This document shows, in pieces, positions 8,436 through 18,269 of a stretch of DNA of 64,000 bases; the first letter of the stretch is position 1; every line of letters starts with the position of its first letter. Under the pieces are notes generated by a model, which saw nothing but the letters and a program-made list of their open reading frames with translations, was not told the DNA's origin and did not search any database. The stretch covers positions 3,587,001-3,651,000 of the forward strand of contig NZ_JAZHSB010000001.1 in assembly GCF_036924715.1 (NCBI RefSeq), read 5' to 3'. The translations under genes and the position numbers were made by a program. Source of the stretch: Bradyrhizobium sp. AZCC 1721. Lineage in GTDB: Bacteria > Pseudomonadota > Alphaproteobacteria > Rhizobiales > Xanthobacteraceae.

Positions 8436-10247
8436 ATGCCAAAAAAACACACTTATGTCCTTGGTCTGAACACCTATGACCATGATGTCAGCGCCTGCCT
8501 GTTGCGCGACGGCGCCATTGCGTTTGCGATCGCCAAGGAGCGGATCACGCGGGCCAAGCACGCATCGGGCTTCTACAAAGAAGTGATCGATTATTGTCTC
8601 GAAGCCGAAGGCATTGCGCTCGACGACGTCGATCTGGTGGTGCGCAATTGCTACATCCTGCCGGTCCCGGAAATGGAAGAGCGGCTGGTCTATTTCGACG
8701 CGCCGGGCTTCCTGCCGGAATTCGAGCGCGACGAGGCAGCCAAGCATCCGCTGTATCTGAAACATTCGGACAAGGTGGTCACGATCTCTCATCATCTCGC
8801 GCACGCCTACAGCGCGTTCGCGGTGTCGCCGTTCGAGGATGGCGTCGTGATGATCGTCGATGGCGTCGGCAGCTATCGCTCCGACGTCATGGAATCATTT
8901 CCCGCCAGCGACCCGGCAACAGCGCTGGCACGAGAATCCGAAAGTTATTACAGGTTCAATGGGACGACCCTCGAGTGCCTGAAGAAGGTCTGGATGGAGC
9001 CGGATCGCGGCTTCCTCAGCGACGAATTCTACACCATGCCCGGGCTCGGCGCGCTCTACAGCCGCGCCTCGACCTACATCTTTGGCGACTGGAACAAGTG
9101 CGGCGAGCTGATGGGACTGGCGCCCTATGGCCGCCGCGACCAGGTCAAGCATCTGCTCGAACTGCACGACGGCAAGCTGCACGTGCCGCACTGGACCGCC
9201 GACTTCAAGCAGCCTTACGTGTTCGAACCCGGCAGCAACTGGGAGAAACACCCTGCGATGCGGCACTGGGAAGACCTGGCCTGGCGCACGCAGGACGATA
9301 CCGAGAACGTGCTGCTGGCCCGCGCCCGCTGGTTGCGCGAAACCACCGGCGCGAAGAACCTCTGTATGGCCGGCGGCGTTGCACTGAATTGCGTGGCGAA
9401 TGGGCGCGTCGCCCGCGAAGCCGGTTTCGAGAACGTCTGGATTCAGCCTGCCGCGGGCGATGACGGGATTGCGATCGGCTGCGCCTATTACGGCTGGCTC
9501 GAAATCCTGAAGCAGCGCCGCGCCTTCGTGATGGATCACGCCTATGTCGGCAGGCGCTACAGCGACCAGGATGCCGCCAAGGAGTTACAGAAGTTTCTGG
9601 TGCGGATCCAGGTCGACGCCGTCAGGAGCGACAATGTCTGCCGCGACACCGCCAAACTGCTCGCCGATCAGAAGGTGATCGGCTGGTTTCAGGACCGCTC
9701 GGAATTCGGGCCGCGCGCGCTCGGCAACCGCAGCCTGCTGGCCGATCCACGCAAGCCCGAGATGAAGGACATCCTCAACAGCCGCGTGAAGCACCGGCAG
9801 GCGTTCCGGCCGTTCGCGCCGATCGTGCTGTCCGAGCGCATGAAGGATATTTTTGAAGGCAAGGAAGACTCGCCCTTCATGCTGATCGCCAAGCCGGTTC
9901 GCCCTGAATGGCGCGACAAGATCCCGGCGATCGTGCATGTCGATGGCACTGCACGCGTCCAGACCGTGCGCGAAGAAACCAATCCGATGCTCTACCGCCT
10001 GCTGAAGGAATTCGAGGCCTTGACCGGCGTTCCCGTGCTGATCAACACCTCATTCAACATCAAGGGCGAGCCCATCGTGGAAGCGCCGCAGGACGCCGTG
10101 AACTGCTTTCTGACTACGGGCGTCGATCATCTGGTGATCCACGACACGATCGTATCGAAGAACGCGATGCACAAGGTGGTGGCGCCGCTAGTCAATATCT
10201 ACACCGACGTGCGGACGTTGGTGGCATCGACCGCGCAGCCGGCCTGA
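8436..10247 (+). CDS. Carbamoyltransferase, NodU/CmcH family
   Basis: Cytoplasmic enzyme of 603 aa that transfers a carbamoyl group from carbamoyl phosphate to a hydroxyl of a sugar or natural product through a carbamoyl-adenylate. The N-terminal Kae1-like domain shows HHLAHAYSAF (residues 119-128) and VDGVGSY (141-147), which bind iron and nucleotide. The C-terminal YrdC-like part carries FGPRALGNRS (424-433) and NTSFNIKGEPIV. Length is normal. No nodABC or antibiotic cluster is near, so the acceptor is unknown; an envelope polysaccharide or glycolipid is plausible given the convergent OpgC-type gene. Confidence 0.85.
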   Translation: MPKKHTYVLGLNTYDHDVSACLLRDGAIAFAIAKERITRAKHASGFYKEVIDYCLEAEGIALDDVDLVVRNCYILPVPEMEERLVYFDAPGFLPEFERDEAAKHPLYLKHSDKVVTISHHLAHAYSAFAVSPFEDGVVMIVDGVGSYRSDVMESFPASDPATALARESESYYRFNGTTLECLKKVWMEPDRGFLSDEFYTMPGLGALYSRASTYIFGDWNKCGELMGLAPYGRRDQVKHLLELHDGKLHVPHWTADFKQPYVFEPGSNWEKHPAMRHWEDLAWRTQDDTENVLLARARWLRETTGAKNLCMAGGVALNCVANGRVAREAGFENVWIQPAAGDDGIAIGCAYYGWLEILKQRRAFVMDHAYVGRRYSDQDAAKELQKFLVRIQVDAVRSDNVCRDTAKLLADQKVIGWFQDRSEFGPRALGNRSLLADPRKPEMKDILNSRVKHRQAFRPFAPIVLSERMKDIFEGKEDSPFMLIAKPVRPEWRDKIPAIVHVDGTARVQTVREETNPMLYRLLKEFEALTGVPVLINTSFNIKGEPIVEAPQDAVNCFLTTGVDHLVIHDTIVSKNAMHKVVAPLVNIYTDVRTLVASTAQPA

Positions 10248-10278
10248 ACCCGCCTGCCGGAGACCAGCCGAGAGCCGC

Positions 10279-11424
10279 TCAGGCGGCCTTCGGCGCCGCC
10301 GGCTTCAGCGGCTTGTCCTGCCGCTTTGACCAGGAAATGTAGTAGGCGACGATGGTCATGATCGCGATGCCGGTCACGCTGACGAAGATCTGCGCGAACA
10401 GCGAGCCCGAGCTCATCGACAGTTCGAAATGCCCGACGAACGACAGGAACACGCCGACGCAGAATACGGCGAGCGACTGCTGGCCGCAGACCACCAGCGG
10501 ATCGAAAATCCTCCACTCCAGCCCCGGCCATTCCTTCGGCACGAAGCGGATGATCAGGATCACGATCGCCACGAAGTGCAGGAAGCGATACGGCGCGAGG
10601 TTGGTCTTGTCGTTAGGATTGAACGTCGAATACAGCCACTGCGGGAACATTTCGCCGAAAGTCGGGAATCGGCCGGCCATGGTCATGATCAGGGCGAAGA
10701 TCAGATAGCCGATGCACAGATACAGCGTGATAGGCGCGTTGATGATCGCGAGGTTGTTGCGGGCGCCGCCTAGCGCGCACCATGCGCCGAATACGAACAG
10801 CACCTGCCAGGCGAACGGATTGAAGTACCAGGTACCCTGCGGGTAGGCGGGCAGGTTCCAGCCGGTCTGCCGCGACACCAGCCACAGCACGATTGCCGCC
10901 ACCATGGTCCAGTTGGGCTGGCGCAGCATGATCCATAGCACCGGCGGGAACAGACCCATTAGCACGATGTAGAGCGGCAGCACGTCGAGATTGACCGGCT
11001 TGAACTTCAGGAACAGTCCCTGCCGTAGGGTTTCGGTGGCGTTGTCGATCAGGCCGACCACATTGAAGTCGTTGACCAGTTGGGAATCGCCGAAGCGCAG
11101 GGCGAGATAGCTGATCGAGGCGATATAGATCACGAACAGGATGATGTGGGCGACATAAAGCTGCCAGACACGTTTGGTCAGCCGGGTGGCGCCGACAATG
11201 AAGCCGCGCTCGAGCATCATCCGGGCATAGACGAATGAGGCGGTATAGCCGGAAATGAAGACGAACAGGTCGGCGGCGTCGCTAAACCCGTAATTGCGGG
11301 TGGTGATCCAGTTCACGACATTGTCTGGAATATGGTCCAGATAGATCGCCCAGTTCGCGACTCCGCGAAACAGGTCGAGCCGGAGGTCGCGTCCTTTTTC
11401 TGGCAGGGTGGCGTTGATTTTCAT
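10279..11424 (-). CDS. opgC: OpgC-domain membrane acyltransferase
   Basis: Integral membrane protein of 381 aa with about ten hydrophobic segments. The start RDLRLDLFRGVANWAIYLDHIP and the motif GFSDAADLFVFISGY are typical of OpgC proteins, which add succinyl groups to osmoregulated periplasmic glucans. Rhizobial cyclic glucans are also substituted, so a role in decorating periplasmic glucan is likely but not proven. It converges on the carbamoyltransferase gene with only 31 bases between stops. No opgGH is visible nearby. Confidence 0.8.
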   Translation of the reverse strand: MKINATLPEKGRDLRLDLFRGVANWAIYLDHIPDNVVNWITTRNYGFSDAADLFVFISGYTASFVYARMMLERGFIVGATRLTKRVWQLYVAHIILFVIYIASISYLALRFGDSQLVNDFNVVGLIDNATETLRQGLFLKFKPVNLDVLPLYIVLMGLFPPVLWIMLRQPNWTMVAAIVLWLVSRQTGWNLPAYPQGTWYFNPFAWQVLFVFGAWCALGGARNNLAIINAPITLYLCIGYLIFALIMTMAGRFPTFGEMFPQWLYSTFNPNDKTNLAPYRFLHFVAIVILIIRFVPKEWPGLEWRIFDPLVVCGQQSLAVFCVGVFLSFVGHFELSMSSGSLFAQIFVSVTGIAIMTIVAYYISWSKRQDKPLKPAAPKAA

Positions 11425-11646
11425 GGGTGCCGCTTCGTGATGCTTTCGGGAAGATCGTGCCGCAAGACCGGGTCCTGGGCGCCGGATAGCCCTGGATTGT
11501 CACATTACGGCATAATGACTATACCGGCACGGAAATGGTACATCCGGGTTTCCGGAATCACCGATCAAATTCATGAAAGGTGTCTCTATACTATCCCGGC
11601 CGTTTCCACCAAACGCTTCCATATCGCTTGAGGACCCGACCATCCA

Positions 11647-11952
11647 ATGACCGCCCGCATTTTCAAGCCTGCCAAGAACGCGATGCAATCGGGAAGGGCC
11701 CAGACCCAGGAATGGCAGCTCGATTACGAGCCCGAGCAGCCGCAGGCGATCGAGCCGCTGATGGGCTGGACCTCATCCTCTGACATGAAGCAGCAGCTCA
11801 CCTTGCGCTTCGACACCAAGGAAGACGCGATCGCCTATTGCGAGCGCAAGGGCATCGCCTACCAGGTGATCGAGCCCAAGGATTCGGTGCGCCGGCCGGC
11901 CGCTTACGCCGACAATTTCGCCTTCAAGCGCGTCGAGCCCTGGACCCACTGA
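11647..11952 (+). CDS. NADH dehydrogenase (complex I) accessory subunit, NDUFS4-like
   Basis: 101-aa protein of the ETC complex I subunit conserved family, homologous to the mitochondrial 18-kDa NDUFS4 subunit, which stabilises the peripheral arm near the FMN/Fe-S part. Diagnostic stretches are ARIFKPAKNAMQSG, MGWTSSSDMKQQ, LRFDTKEDAIAYCERKG and FAFKRVEPWTH. It is a single gene outside any nuo operon, as is usual in alphaproteobacteria. Confidence 0.9.
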   Translation: MTARIFKPAKNAMQSGRAQTQEWQLDYEPEQPQAIEPLMGWTSSSDMKQQLTLRFDTKEDAIAYCERKGIAYQVIEPKDSVRRPAAYADNFAFKRVEPWTH

Positions 11953-12008
11953 GAGAGCCCGGCCGGCACGCTTTCCGGTCGCGCGACGCGAGGGCGTTAT
12001 GGACAGGA

Positions 12009-12506
12009 CTACTGTGCCGGGTTAGATGCCGCCGGACTTGGGGATATCGGCAGCGGCGCATCCTTGGCGACGCCAAGCACCGGGAAGGTCCTAATGTTGC
12101 GGACCTCGGGCATCGCTGAAAATTGCAGAAGCTGCTGGTGCATGCCCTCGACGTTTCGCGCCACGCATTTGAGCAGATAATCGGCGTCGCCCGAAATGCG
12201 CCAGCTCTGCTGGACCAGCGGTATTGCCGCGATCGATTTTTCGAACGCCTGCAACGTCGCCTGAGCCTGGCTCTGCAACTGAATCAATACGTAGGAAATA
12301 ACCTCATAACCAAGGAGCTTTTCGTCGAGCGTGGCTCGGATAGCACTGACATAGCCGCGCTCGCGCAAGGACCGAACGCGCCGCCGGCACGGAGGCTCCG
12401 ACAGGCCGACTCTATCAGCCAGCTCATTGTTGCGGATGCGTCCGTCCTTCTGCAACTCGGACAGGATTTTTAGGTCGAATTCGTCGAGGGGTTGACGTTC
12501 CGTCAT
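12009..12506 (-). CDS. Lrp/AsnC family transcriptional regulator
   Basis: 165-aa leucine-responsive-type regulator. The N-terminal helix-turn-helix (RNNELADRVGLSEPPCRRRVRSLRERG) is followed by the RAM effector domain. ATG at 12506 (MTERQPLDEFDLKILSEL) is chosen because it begins the conserved domain; the frame stays open further up. It lies 7 bases after the TetR gene on the same strand, so the two are probably co-transcribed, and both are divergent from the leucine-catabolism operon. Leucine is the obvious candidate effector, but this is inference. Confidence 0.85.
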   Translation of the reverse strand: MTERQPLDEFDLKILSELQKDGRIRNNELADRVGLSEPPCRRRVRSLRERGYVSAIRATLDEKLLGYEVISYVLIQLQSQAQATLQAFEKSIAAIPLVQQSWRISGDADYLLKCVARNVEGMHQQLLQFSAMPEVRNIRTFPVLGVAKDAPLPISPSPAASNPAQ

Positions 12507-12513
12507 CGGCACC

Positions 12514-13182
12514 TCATCCGCCCTCCGGCCTGCCGCGAGCCGTGACATCAGGGGAGGGCGCGCGCTTGGTTTGCGCCCGGTCAACCGTCGCGCCAGGAGC
12601 GACGCCGGATAGTACCAGCTTCTCATGGGCGGCGACGATCGCCTCCTTGGTGAGCCGCCCGCCGGGCCGGTACCAGGCAGTGAGGCCGGTCAGGAGCGAC
12701 AGGATCGCAAACGTCGCCACCTGGATGTCAACGACCTCGAACTCGCCTTCCGCGACACCCTCGGTGAGAATTTCCGCAAGCCGCCGCTCATAGGCGCCGC
12801 GCAGCGCCACGATCTCCTCGTAGTTCTTCTGCTCCAGGCTTCGCAGCTCGGAATTGGCGATGAAGACCTCGCGCTTCTTGGTCATGTGGTAGCTGACGTG
12901 AAAGGCGACGAAGGCGCGGAGCTTGTCGGCCGGCCCCTGTTTCCCCTGCAGGGCGCGATCGAGCTGGCGCAGCAGCTCGTTGATGTGGTCCCGTACCAGC
13001 ACGAACAGCAATTCCTGCTTGGTCGAGATGTGATTGTAGAGCGAGCCCGACTGGATCCCGACTTCGGCCGCAAGCTGGCGCAGGCTCATCGCCGCGTAGC
13101 CGTGCTCGAAGATCAGGCGCAGCCCGGCTTTGCGGATCGCCTCCATCGTCTTGGGGCCGTGTGAGCCGATCGTCCGCGCCAT
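12514..13182 (-). CDS. TetR/AcrR family transcriptional regulator
   Basis: 222 aa with an N-terminal TetR helix-turn-helix (FEHGYAAMSLRQLAAEVGIQSGSLYNHISTKQELL) and a C-terminal ligand domain resembling KstR2/FadR-type acyl-CoA sensors. It is divergent from the isovaleryl-CoA dehydrogenase gene across a 184-bp promoter region, so repression of that operon relieved by an acyl-CoA is the likely role. The C-terminal tail (VDRAQTKRAPSPDVTARGRPEGG, in two parts) is probably disordered. Confidence 0.85.
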   Translation of the reverse strand: MARTIGSHGPKTMEAIRKAGLRLIFEHGYAAMSLRQLAAEVGIQSGSLYNHISTKQELLFVLVRDHINELLRQLDRALQGKQGPADKLRAFVAFHVSYHMTKKREVFIANSELRSLEQKNYEEIVALRGAYERRLAEILTEGVAEGEFEVVDIQVATFAILSLLTGLTAWYRPGGRLTKEAIVAAHEKLVLSGVAPGATVDRAQTKRAPSPDVTARGRPEGG

Positions 13183-13323
13183 TTGGCCTCTGAGAGTGGA
13201 GGGCGTTCGCCGCCCTTGAAACGAGCAAGCGGCCGTATAATTCTGGCACGAAAAGATAGTAATTTCAATTTTCTGCGGCGTTCATTTGAGCCTCAATATG
13301 TCCCACTTGCGAGGATAGTAAAA

Positions 13324-13339
13324 AAACGTATGATCGTTT
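13324..13339. promoter_or_regulatory. Possible TetR operator
   Basis: Short inverted repeat AAACG-N6-CGTTT in an AT-rich patch 28 bases upstream of the isovaleryl-CoA dehydrogenase start, between it and the divergent TetR gene. The half-sites are only 5 bp, so the match could be chance. Confidence 0.25.
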
Positions 13340-13366
13340 AATTCGAAGATATGCAAGGGTGGAACG

Positions 13367-14539
13367 ATGGCCTCAAACAGGGCGCTGCTTCTCAACTTCG
13401 ACCTCGGCGAGACTGCGGACGCAATTCGCGAGACCGTGCATGCGTTTTCGCAAAACGAAATCGCCCCGCGCGCCGCCGAGATCGACCGCAGCAATCAGTT
13501 CCCACGCGATCTCTGGCCCAGGATCGGCGCGCTCGGCCTGCACGGCATCACGGTGGAAGAGGAATATGGCGGCGCGGGTCTCGGTTATCTTGAGCACTGC
13601 ATCGCACTGGAAGAAATGTCGCGGGCATCAGCCTCCGTCGGCCTGTCCTACGGCGCCCATTCCAACCTCTGCGTCAACCAGATCCGCCGCAACGGCAGTG
13701 ATGCACAGAAGCGCAAATACCTGCCGAAGCTCATCTCGGGCGAGCATGTCGGCTCGCTCGCGATGTCGGAGCCGGGTGCTGGCTCGGACGTGGTCTCGAT
13801 GAAGACCCGCGCCGAAAAGAAGGGCGACCGCTTCGTGCTGAACGGCAACAAGATGTGGATCACCAACGGCCCTGAGGCGGACACGCTGGTGGTCTACGCC
13901 AAGACTGATCCTAACGCCGGCCCGCGCGGCATCACCGCCTTCCTCATCGAAAAGGGCATGAAGGGCTTTTCCACGGCGCAGAAACTCGACAAGCTCGGCA
14001 TGCGCGGCTCCGACACCTGCGAACTGCTGTTTGAGGATTGCGAGGTGCCGGAAGAGAATGTGCTCAGCGAGGTCGGCCGTGGCGCCAATGTGTTGATGAG
14101 CGGCCTCGACTATGAGCGCGCGGTGCTGGCGGCGGGGCCGATCGGCATCATGCAGGCCTGCATGGACGTGGTGCTGCCCTACGTGCACGAGCGCAAGCAG
14201 TTCGGTGAGCCGATCGGCAGCTTCCAGCTGGTGCAGGGCAAGATAGCCGACATGTACACCACGATGAACGCCTCGCGCGCCTACGTGTACGCCGTGGCAA
14301 AAGCCTGCGACCGCGGCGAGACCACGCGCGAGGACGCCGCCGGTGCGATCCTCTACGCCGCGGAGAAGGCGACGCAATGCGCGCTCGACGCCATCCAGCT
14401 CCTCGGCGGCAACGGCTATATCAACGACTACCCGACCGGGCGGCTGTTGCGCGACGCCAAACTCTACGAGATTGGCGCCGGCACCAGCGAAATCCGCCGC
14501 ATGCTGATCGGCCGGGAGCTGTTCGAAAAGACGGCTTGA
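13367..14539 (+). CDS. ivd: Isovaleryl-CoA dehydrogenase
   Basis: FAD-dependent acyl-CoA dehydrogenase of 390 aa that oxidises isovaleryl-CoA to 3-methylcrotonyl-CoA in leucine degradation. Acyl-CoA dehydrogenase signatures are present: [20 protein letters not shown] and [33 protein letters not shown] (in pieces). The catalytic base is E250 in DYERAVLA, the position characteristic of isovaleryl-CoA dehydrogenases rather than short-chain enzymes. It is first in the operon, followed by both carboxylase subunits and HMG-CoA lyase, which fixes its role. Confidence 0.93.
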   Translation: MASNRALLLNFDLGETADAIRETVHAFSQNEIAPRAAEIDRSNQFPRDLWPRIGALGLHGITVEEEYGGAGLGYLEHCIALEEMSRASASVGLSYGAHSNLCVNQIRRNGSDAQKRKYLPKLISGEHVGSLAMSEPGAGSDVVSMKTRAEKKGDRFVLNGNKMWITNGPEADTLVVYAKTDPNAGPRGITAFLIEKGMKGFSTAQKLDKLGMRGSDTCELLFEDCEVPEENVLSEVGRGANVLMSGLDYERAVLAAGPIGIMQACMDVVLPYVHERKQFGEPIGSFQLVQGKIADMYTTMNASRAYVYAVAKACDRGETTREDAAGAILYAAEKATQCALDAIQLLGGNGYINDYPTGRLLRDAKLYEIGAGTSEIRRMLIGRELFEKTA

Positions 14540-14652
14540 ACTTCACATCGAGGCAAAGATGATACAGGCTGTCATATCTTCCTCGAACGTTACGTTCCGG
14601 CCGTCCTGAAGCCGTTCCAACGGCTCCCTCGCATCCAAAGAAAACGCCGATC

Positions 14653-16257
14653 ATGCCGCTTCATTCCACCATCGATCCTGCATCCTCCGAGTTTGCCCGC
14701 AATGCCGATGTGATGCGGGGTCTCGTGGCCGAACTGCGCGAGAAGCTCAAGGTGGTCGCCGGCGGTGGCGGCGAGGTGTCGCGTAAGCGGCATACATCGA
14801 GGGGCAAGATGCTGGCGCGCGAACGCGTCGACCTGCTGGTCGATCCCGGCACGGCGTTTCTCGAACTATCGCCGCTCGCAGCCCACGGGCTCTATGGCGG
14901 CGACGTCCATTCTGCGAGCGTCATTACCGGGGTGGGACGTATTTCGGGCCGTGAATGCGTGATCGTCGCCAACGACGCCACCATCAAGGGCGGCACCTAC
15001 TATCCGATGACGGTGAAGAAGCATCTGCGCGCGCAGGATATCGCGCGCCAGAACAATTTGCCCTGCGTCTACATGGTCGATTCCGGCGGCGCCTTCCTGC
15101 CGATGCAAGACGAGATCTTTCCGGACGAGCGGCATTTCGGCCGCATCTTCTACAACCAGGCGCAGATGTCCTCGCAGGGCATCCCGCAGATCGCGATCGT
15201 GATGGGCTCGTGCACCGCGGGCGGCGCCTATGTGCCGGCGATGTCGGACGAGAGCATCATCGTGCGCAATCAGGGCACCATCTTCCTCGGCGGTCCGCCG
15301 TTGGTGAAGGCCGCGACCGGCGAGGTGGTATCCGCCGAAGAGCTCGGCGGCGCCGACGTGCATTCCCGCCACTCCGGCGTCACCGATCACTATGCGCAGA
15401 ATGATGCACATGCGATCGGAATCGCCCGGCGCATCGTCGCCATGCTGAAGCCGCCGACGCGCGCGGTGCTGAACATGCGCGAGCCGCGGGAGCCGCTGTT
15501 TCCCGCCGAGGAAATCTACGGCGTCGTCCCCGCCGACGGCAGAAAACCGTTCGACGTGCACGATATCATCGCGCGGATCGTCGACGGCTCGGAGTTCGAC
15601 GAGTTCAAGAAGCTCTACGGCGCGACGCTGATTTGCGGCTTCGCCCATATCTGGGGTTATCCGGTCGGCATCATCGCCAACAATGGCATCCTGTTCAGCG
15701 AGAGTTCGCTGAAGGGCGCGCACTTCATCGAGCTGTGCTGCCAGCGCAATATTCCACTGGTGTTTTTGCAGAACATCACCGGCTTCATGGTGGGCAAGAA
15801 ATACGAGGCCGGTGGCATCGCGCGCGATGGCGCCAAGCTGGTGACGGCGGTCGCGACCGCCGGCGTGCCGAAATTCACTGTCGTGATCGGCGGCTCCTAT
15901 GGCGCCGGAAATTACGGCATGTCTGGCCGCGCCTATTCTCCGCGTTTCCTCTGGATGTGGCCAAACGCGCGTATTTCGGTAATGGGCGGTGAACAGGCCT
16001 CCATGGTGCTGAGCCAGGTCCGCCGCGACAATATCGAGGCGAAGGGCGAAAGCTGGTCGGCCGAGGAAGAGGACAAGTTCCGCGCACCGATCCGTGCCCA
16101 GTATGAAAGCCAGGGCAATCCCTATTACGCCACCGCGCGGCTGTGGGATGATGGCGTGATCGATCCCGCCGACACCCGCCTGGTGCTGGGCCTTGGGCTG
16201 TCCGCCGCGGCCAACGCGCCGATTGAACCCACGAAATTCGGCCTGTTCAGGATGTGA
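14653..16257 (+). CDS. mccB: Methylcrotonyl-CoA carboxylase, carboxyltransferase (beta) subunit
   Basis: 534-aa carboxyltransferase that moves CO2 from biotin to 3-methylcrotonyl-CoA. N- and C-terminal crotonase-like halves are visible; oxyanion-hole stretches are [18 protein letters not shown] and [20 protein letters not shown]. The acyl-CoA pocket and length match MCC-beta rather than propionyl-CoA carboxylase. Its stop overlaps the start of the alpha subunit (TGATG), as expected for a fixed-ratio complex. Confidence 0.93.
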   Translation: MPLHSTIDPASSEFARNADVMRGLVAELREKLKVVAGGGGEVSRKRHTSRGKMLARERVDLLVDPGTAFLELSPLAAHGLYGGDVHSASVITGVGRISGRECVIVANDATIKGGTYYPMTVKKHLRAQDIARQNNLPCVYMVDSGGAFLPMQDEIFPDERHFGRIFYNQAQMSSQGIPQIAIVMGSCTAGGAYVPAMSDESIIVRNQGTIFLGGPPLVKAATGEVVSAEELGGADVHSRHSGVTDHYAQNDAHAIGIARRIVAMLKPPTRAVLNMREPREPLFPAEEIYGVVPADGRKPFDVHDIIARIVDGSEFDEFKKLYGATLICGFAHIWGYPVGIIANNGILFSESSLKGAHFIELCCQRNIPLVFLQNITGFMVGKKYEAGGIARDGAKLVTAVATAGVPKFTVVIGGSYGAGNYGMSGRAYSPRFLWMWPNARISVMGGEQASMVLSQVRRDNIEAKGESWSAEEEDKFRAPIRAQYESQGNPYYATARLWDDGVIDPADTRLVLGLGLSAAANAPIEPTKFGLFRM

Positions 16258-18269
16258 TGATGGACCGCTCGAAACTTTACCGGCGTTTTCGCACCCTCCT
16301 GATCGCCAACCGCGGCGAGATTGCCTGCCGTGTGATCCGTTCCGCCCGCGCCATGGGCCTGCGCACTGTCGCCGTCTACTCCGAGGCCGACCGCGACGCC
16401 ATGCACGTCGCCATGGCCGACGAGGCCGTGCTGCTTGGACCGGCCCGGGCGCGAGACAGCTATCTCAACGTCGAGCGCGTGATCGAAGCGGCGCGCCAGA
16501 CCGGCGCCGAGGCGGTGCATCCCGGCTACGGTTTTCTGTCTGAAAATGCCGAATTCGCGCAGGCCTGCCTGAATGCCGGGCTGGTGTTCGTGGGCCCCAC
16601 GGCCGAGATGATGACGGCGATGGGCTCGAAGTCCGGCTCGAAAGCGCTGATGGAAAAGGCTGGCGTGCCATTGGTGCCCGGCTATCACGGCGAGGCCCAG
16701 GACGAGGCGACGCTTGCGAAGGCCGCCGAGAAGATCGGATTCCCCGTGCTGGTCAAGGCTTCCGCCGGCGGCGGTGGGCGGGGCATGCGCGTGGTCAATT
16801 CGGCCGGCGAGCTTGCGGCGGCGATCGTCAGCGCCAAACGCGAAGCGAAGGCTGCGTTCGGCGACGATCGCATGCTGATCGAGAAATTCGTGCAAAACCC
16901 CCGGCACATCGAGGTGCAGATCATCGGCGACAGCCACGGCAATCTGCTCTCGCTCTGGGAGCGCGAATGCACGCTGCAGCGGCGGCACCAGAAGGTGATC
17001 GAGGAGGCGCCGTCGCCGACGCTGGACGCCAAGCAACGCGAAACAGTCTGCGCGGCTGCGCGCAAGGCGGCTGCCGCGGTCAATTATGTCGGCGCCGGCA
17101 CCATCGAATTCGTCTCCGACGGCAAGGAGGTGTTCTTCATCGAAATGAACACCCGCCTGCAGGTCGAGCATCCCGTGACCGAACTCATCACCGGCGTCGA
17201 CCTCGTCGAATGGCAGTTGCGGGTGGCGTTCGGCGAAACGCTGCCGTTGGCGCAGAACGAGATCAAGCTGAACGGACACGCCATCGAGGCGCGGGTCTAT
17301 GCCGAGAATCCGCAGAAGAATTTTATGCCGTCGGTCGGTCGGATCAGGACCTGGCGCACGCCTGAGGCGGTCGACGGCCTGCGGATCGATGCAGGCTACC
17401 GCAGCGGCGATGCGGTGTCGCCATACTACGATGCCATGCTTGCCAAGGTCATCGCATGGGCGCCGACCCGGCAGGCGGCGATCGAGCGGCTGAACCGTGG
17501 GCTGGAAGAGACCGACGTCCGCGGCATCGTCACCAACATTGCGTTCCTGTCCGCGCTGGTGACGCACCCGCAGGTGCGCGCCAATACCATCGACACCGGC
17601 TTCATCGAGCGCGAACTGAAGAAGCTGACGGAATCGTCGGGAACGGCAGGGGACCTCGAGCTTTGTGCCGCGGTAGCGGCAATTGTTGTCGATGAGCAGA
17701 ACGCCGCGCGAAAGCAAGCGCATTCACCCTGGCAGACGTTTGGCTGGATGCCGGTCGGCCAGCGAAAGCGGGTGTTCTCCTTCCGTCAGGGGCAGGGCAC
17801 CGAACACGGGGTGACGCTGCACTATGGCAATGGTGCATCGAAACTGACCATCGGCAAGCATGAGTTCGTTTTCGCGACGTCGCCCGCGGAAGAAGGCAGC
17901 TTCGATCTGACGATCGAGGGCATAAAATCGCGCGTCACGGCCGTGATCGAAGGCCACGAGCTTTACCTCCGCACCCGGAACGGCCGCTTCGATCTGCATT
18001 GGGTCGATCCGTTCGGCGGCGAGACGGAGGAACTGGTCGGCGAGGACAAGATCGTGGCGCCGCTGCCGGGGACCGTGGTGGCACTGCTGGCCGAGGAAGG
18101 CGCGACGCTCGAGAAGGGCGCGGCGATCCTGACGCTGGAAGTCATGAAGATGGAGCAGACCCTGCGTGCGCCGTTTGCGGGCGTGTTGAAGAAAATCAGG
18201 TGCAAGGTCGGCGATATCGTCGGCGAAGGCGTCGAGCTCGCCGAAATCGAACCGGCGGCTGTGTCATGA
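16257..18269 (+). CDS. mccA: Methylcrotonyl-CoA carboxylase, biotin carboxylase (alpha) subunit
   Basis: 670-aa biotin-containing subunit. Domains in order: biotin carboxylase N-domain (LIANRGEIACRVIRSAR), ATP-grasp (KASAGGGGRGMRVV, then EMNTRLQVEHPVTE), a linker domain, and a biotinyl domain with EVMKMEQ; K631 is the biotinylated lysine. ATG at 16257 overlaps the beta-subunit stop; an in-frame GTG lies 3 bases earlier. Works with the beta subunit and IVD in leucine catabolism. Confidence 0.93.
   Translation: MMDRSKLYRRFRTLLIANRGEIACRVIRSARAMGLRTVAVYSEADRDAMHVAMADEAVLLGPARARDSYLNVERVIEAARQTGAEAVHPGYGFLSENAEFAQACLNAGLVFVGPTAEMMTAMGSKSGSKALMEKAGVPLVPGYHGEAQDEATLAKAAEKIGFPVLVKASAGGGGRGMRVVNSAGELAAAIVSAKREAKAAFGDDRMLIEKFVQNPRHIEVQIIGDSHGNLLSLWERECTLQRRHQKVIEEAPSPTLDAKQRETVCAAARKAAAAVNYVGAGTIEFVSDGKEVFFIEMNTRLQVEHPVTELITGVDLVEWQLRVAFGETLPLAQNEIKLNGHAIEARVYAENPQKNFMPSVGRIRTWRTPEAVDGLRIDAGYRSGDAVSPYYDAMLAKVIAWAPTRQAAIERLNRGLEETDVRGIVTNIAFLSALVTHPQVRANTIDTGFIERELKKLTESSGTAGDLELCAAVAAIVVDEQNAARKQAHSPWQTFGWMPVGQRKRVFSFRQGQGTEHGVTLHYGNGASKLTIGKHEFVFATSPAEEGSFDLTIEGIKSRVTAVIEGHELYLRTRNGRFDLHWVDPFGGETEELVGEDKIVAPLPGTVVALLAEEGATLEKGAAILTLEVMKMEQTLRAPFAGVLKKIRCKVGDIVGEGVELAEIEPAAVS

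Noticed and set aside
8436..10247. nodU (nodulation gene)
   Set aside because: Family match only; no other nod genes or nod box were seen nearby.
16125..17723. 532-codon open frame on the minus strand across mccA
   Set aside because: It is opposite a complete, motif-rich carboxylase gene; long antisense frames are expected in high-GC DNA. The translation is rich in Arg, His and Gly with no domain.
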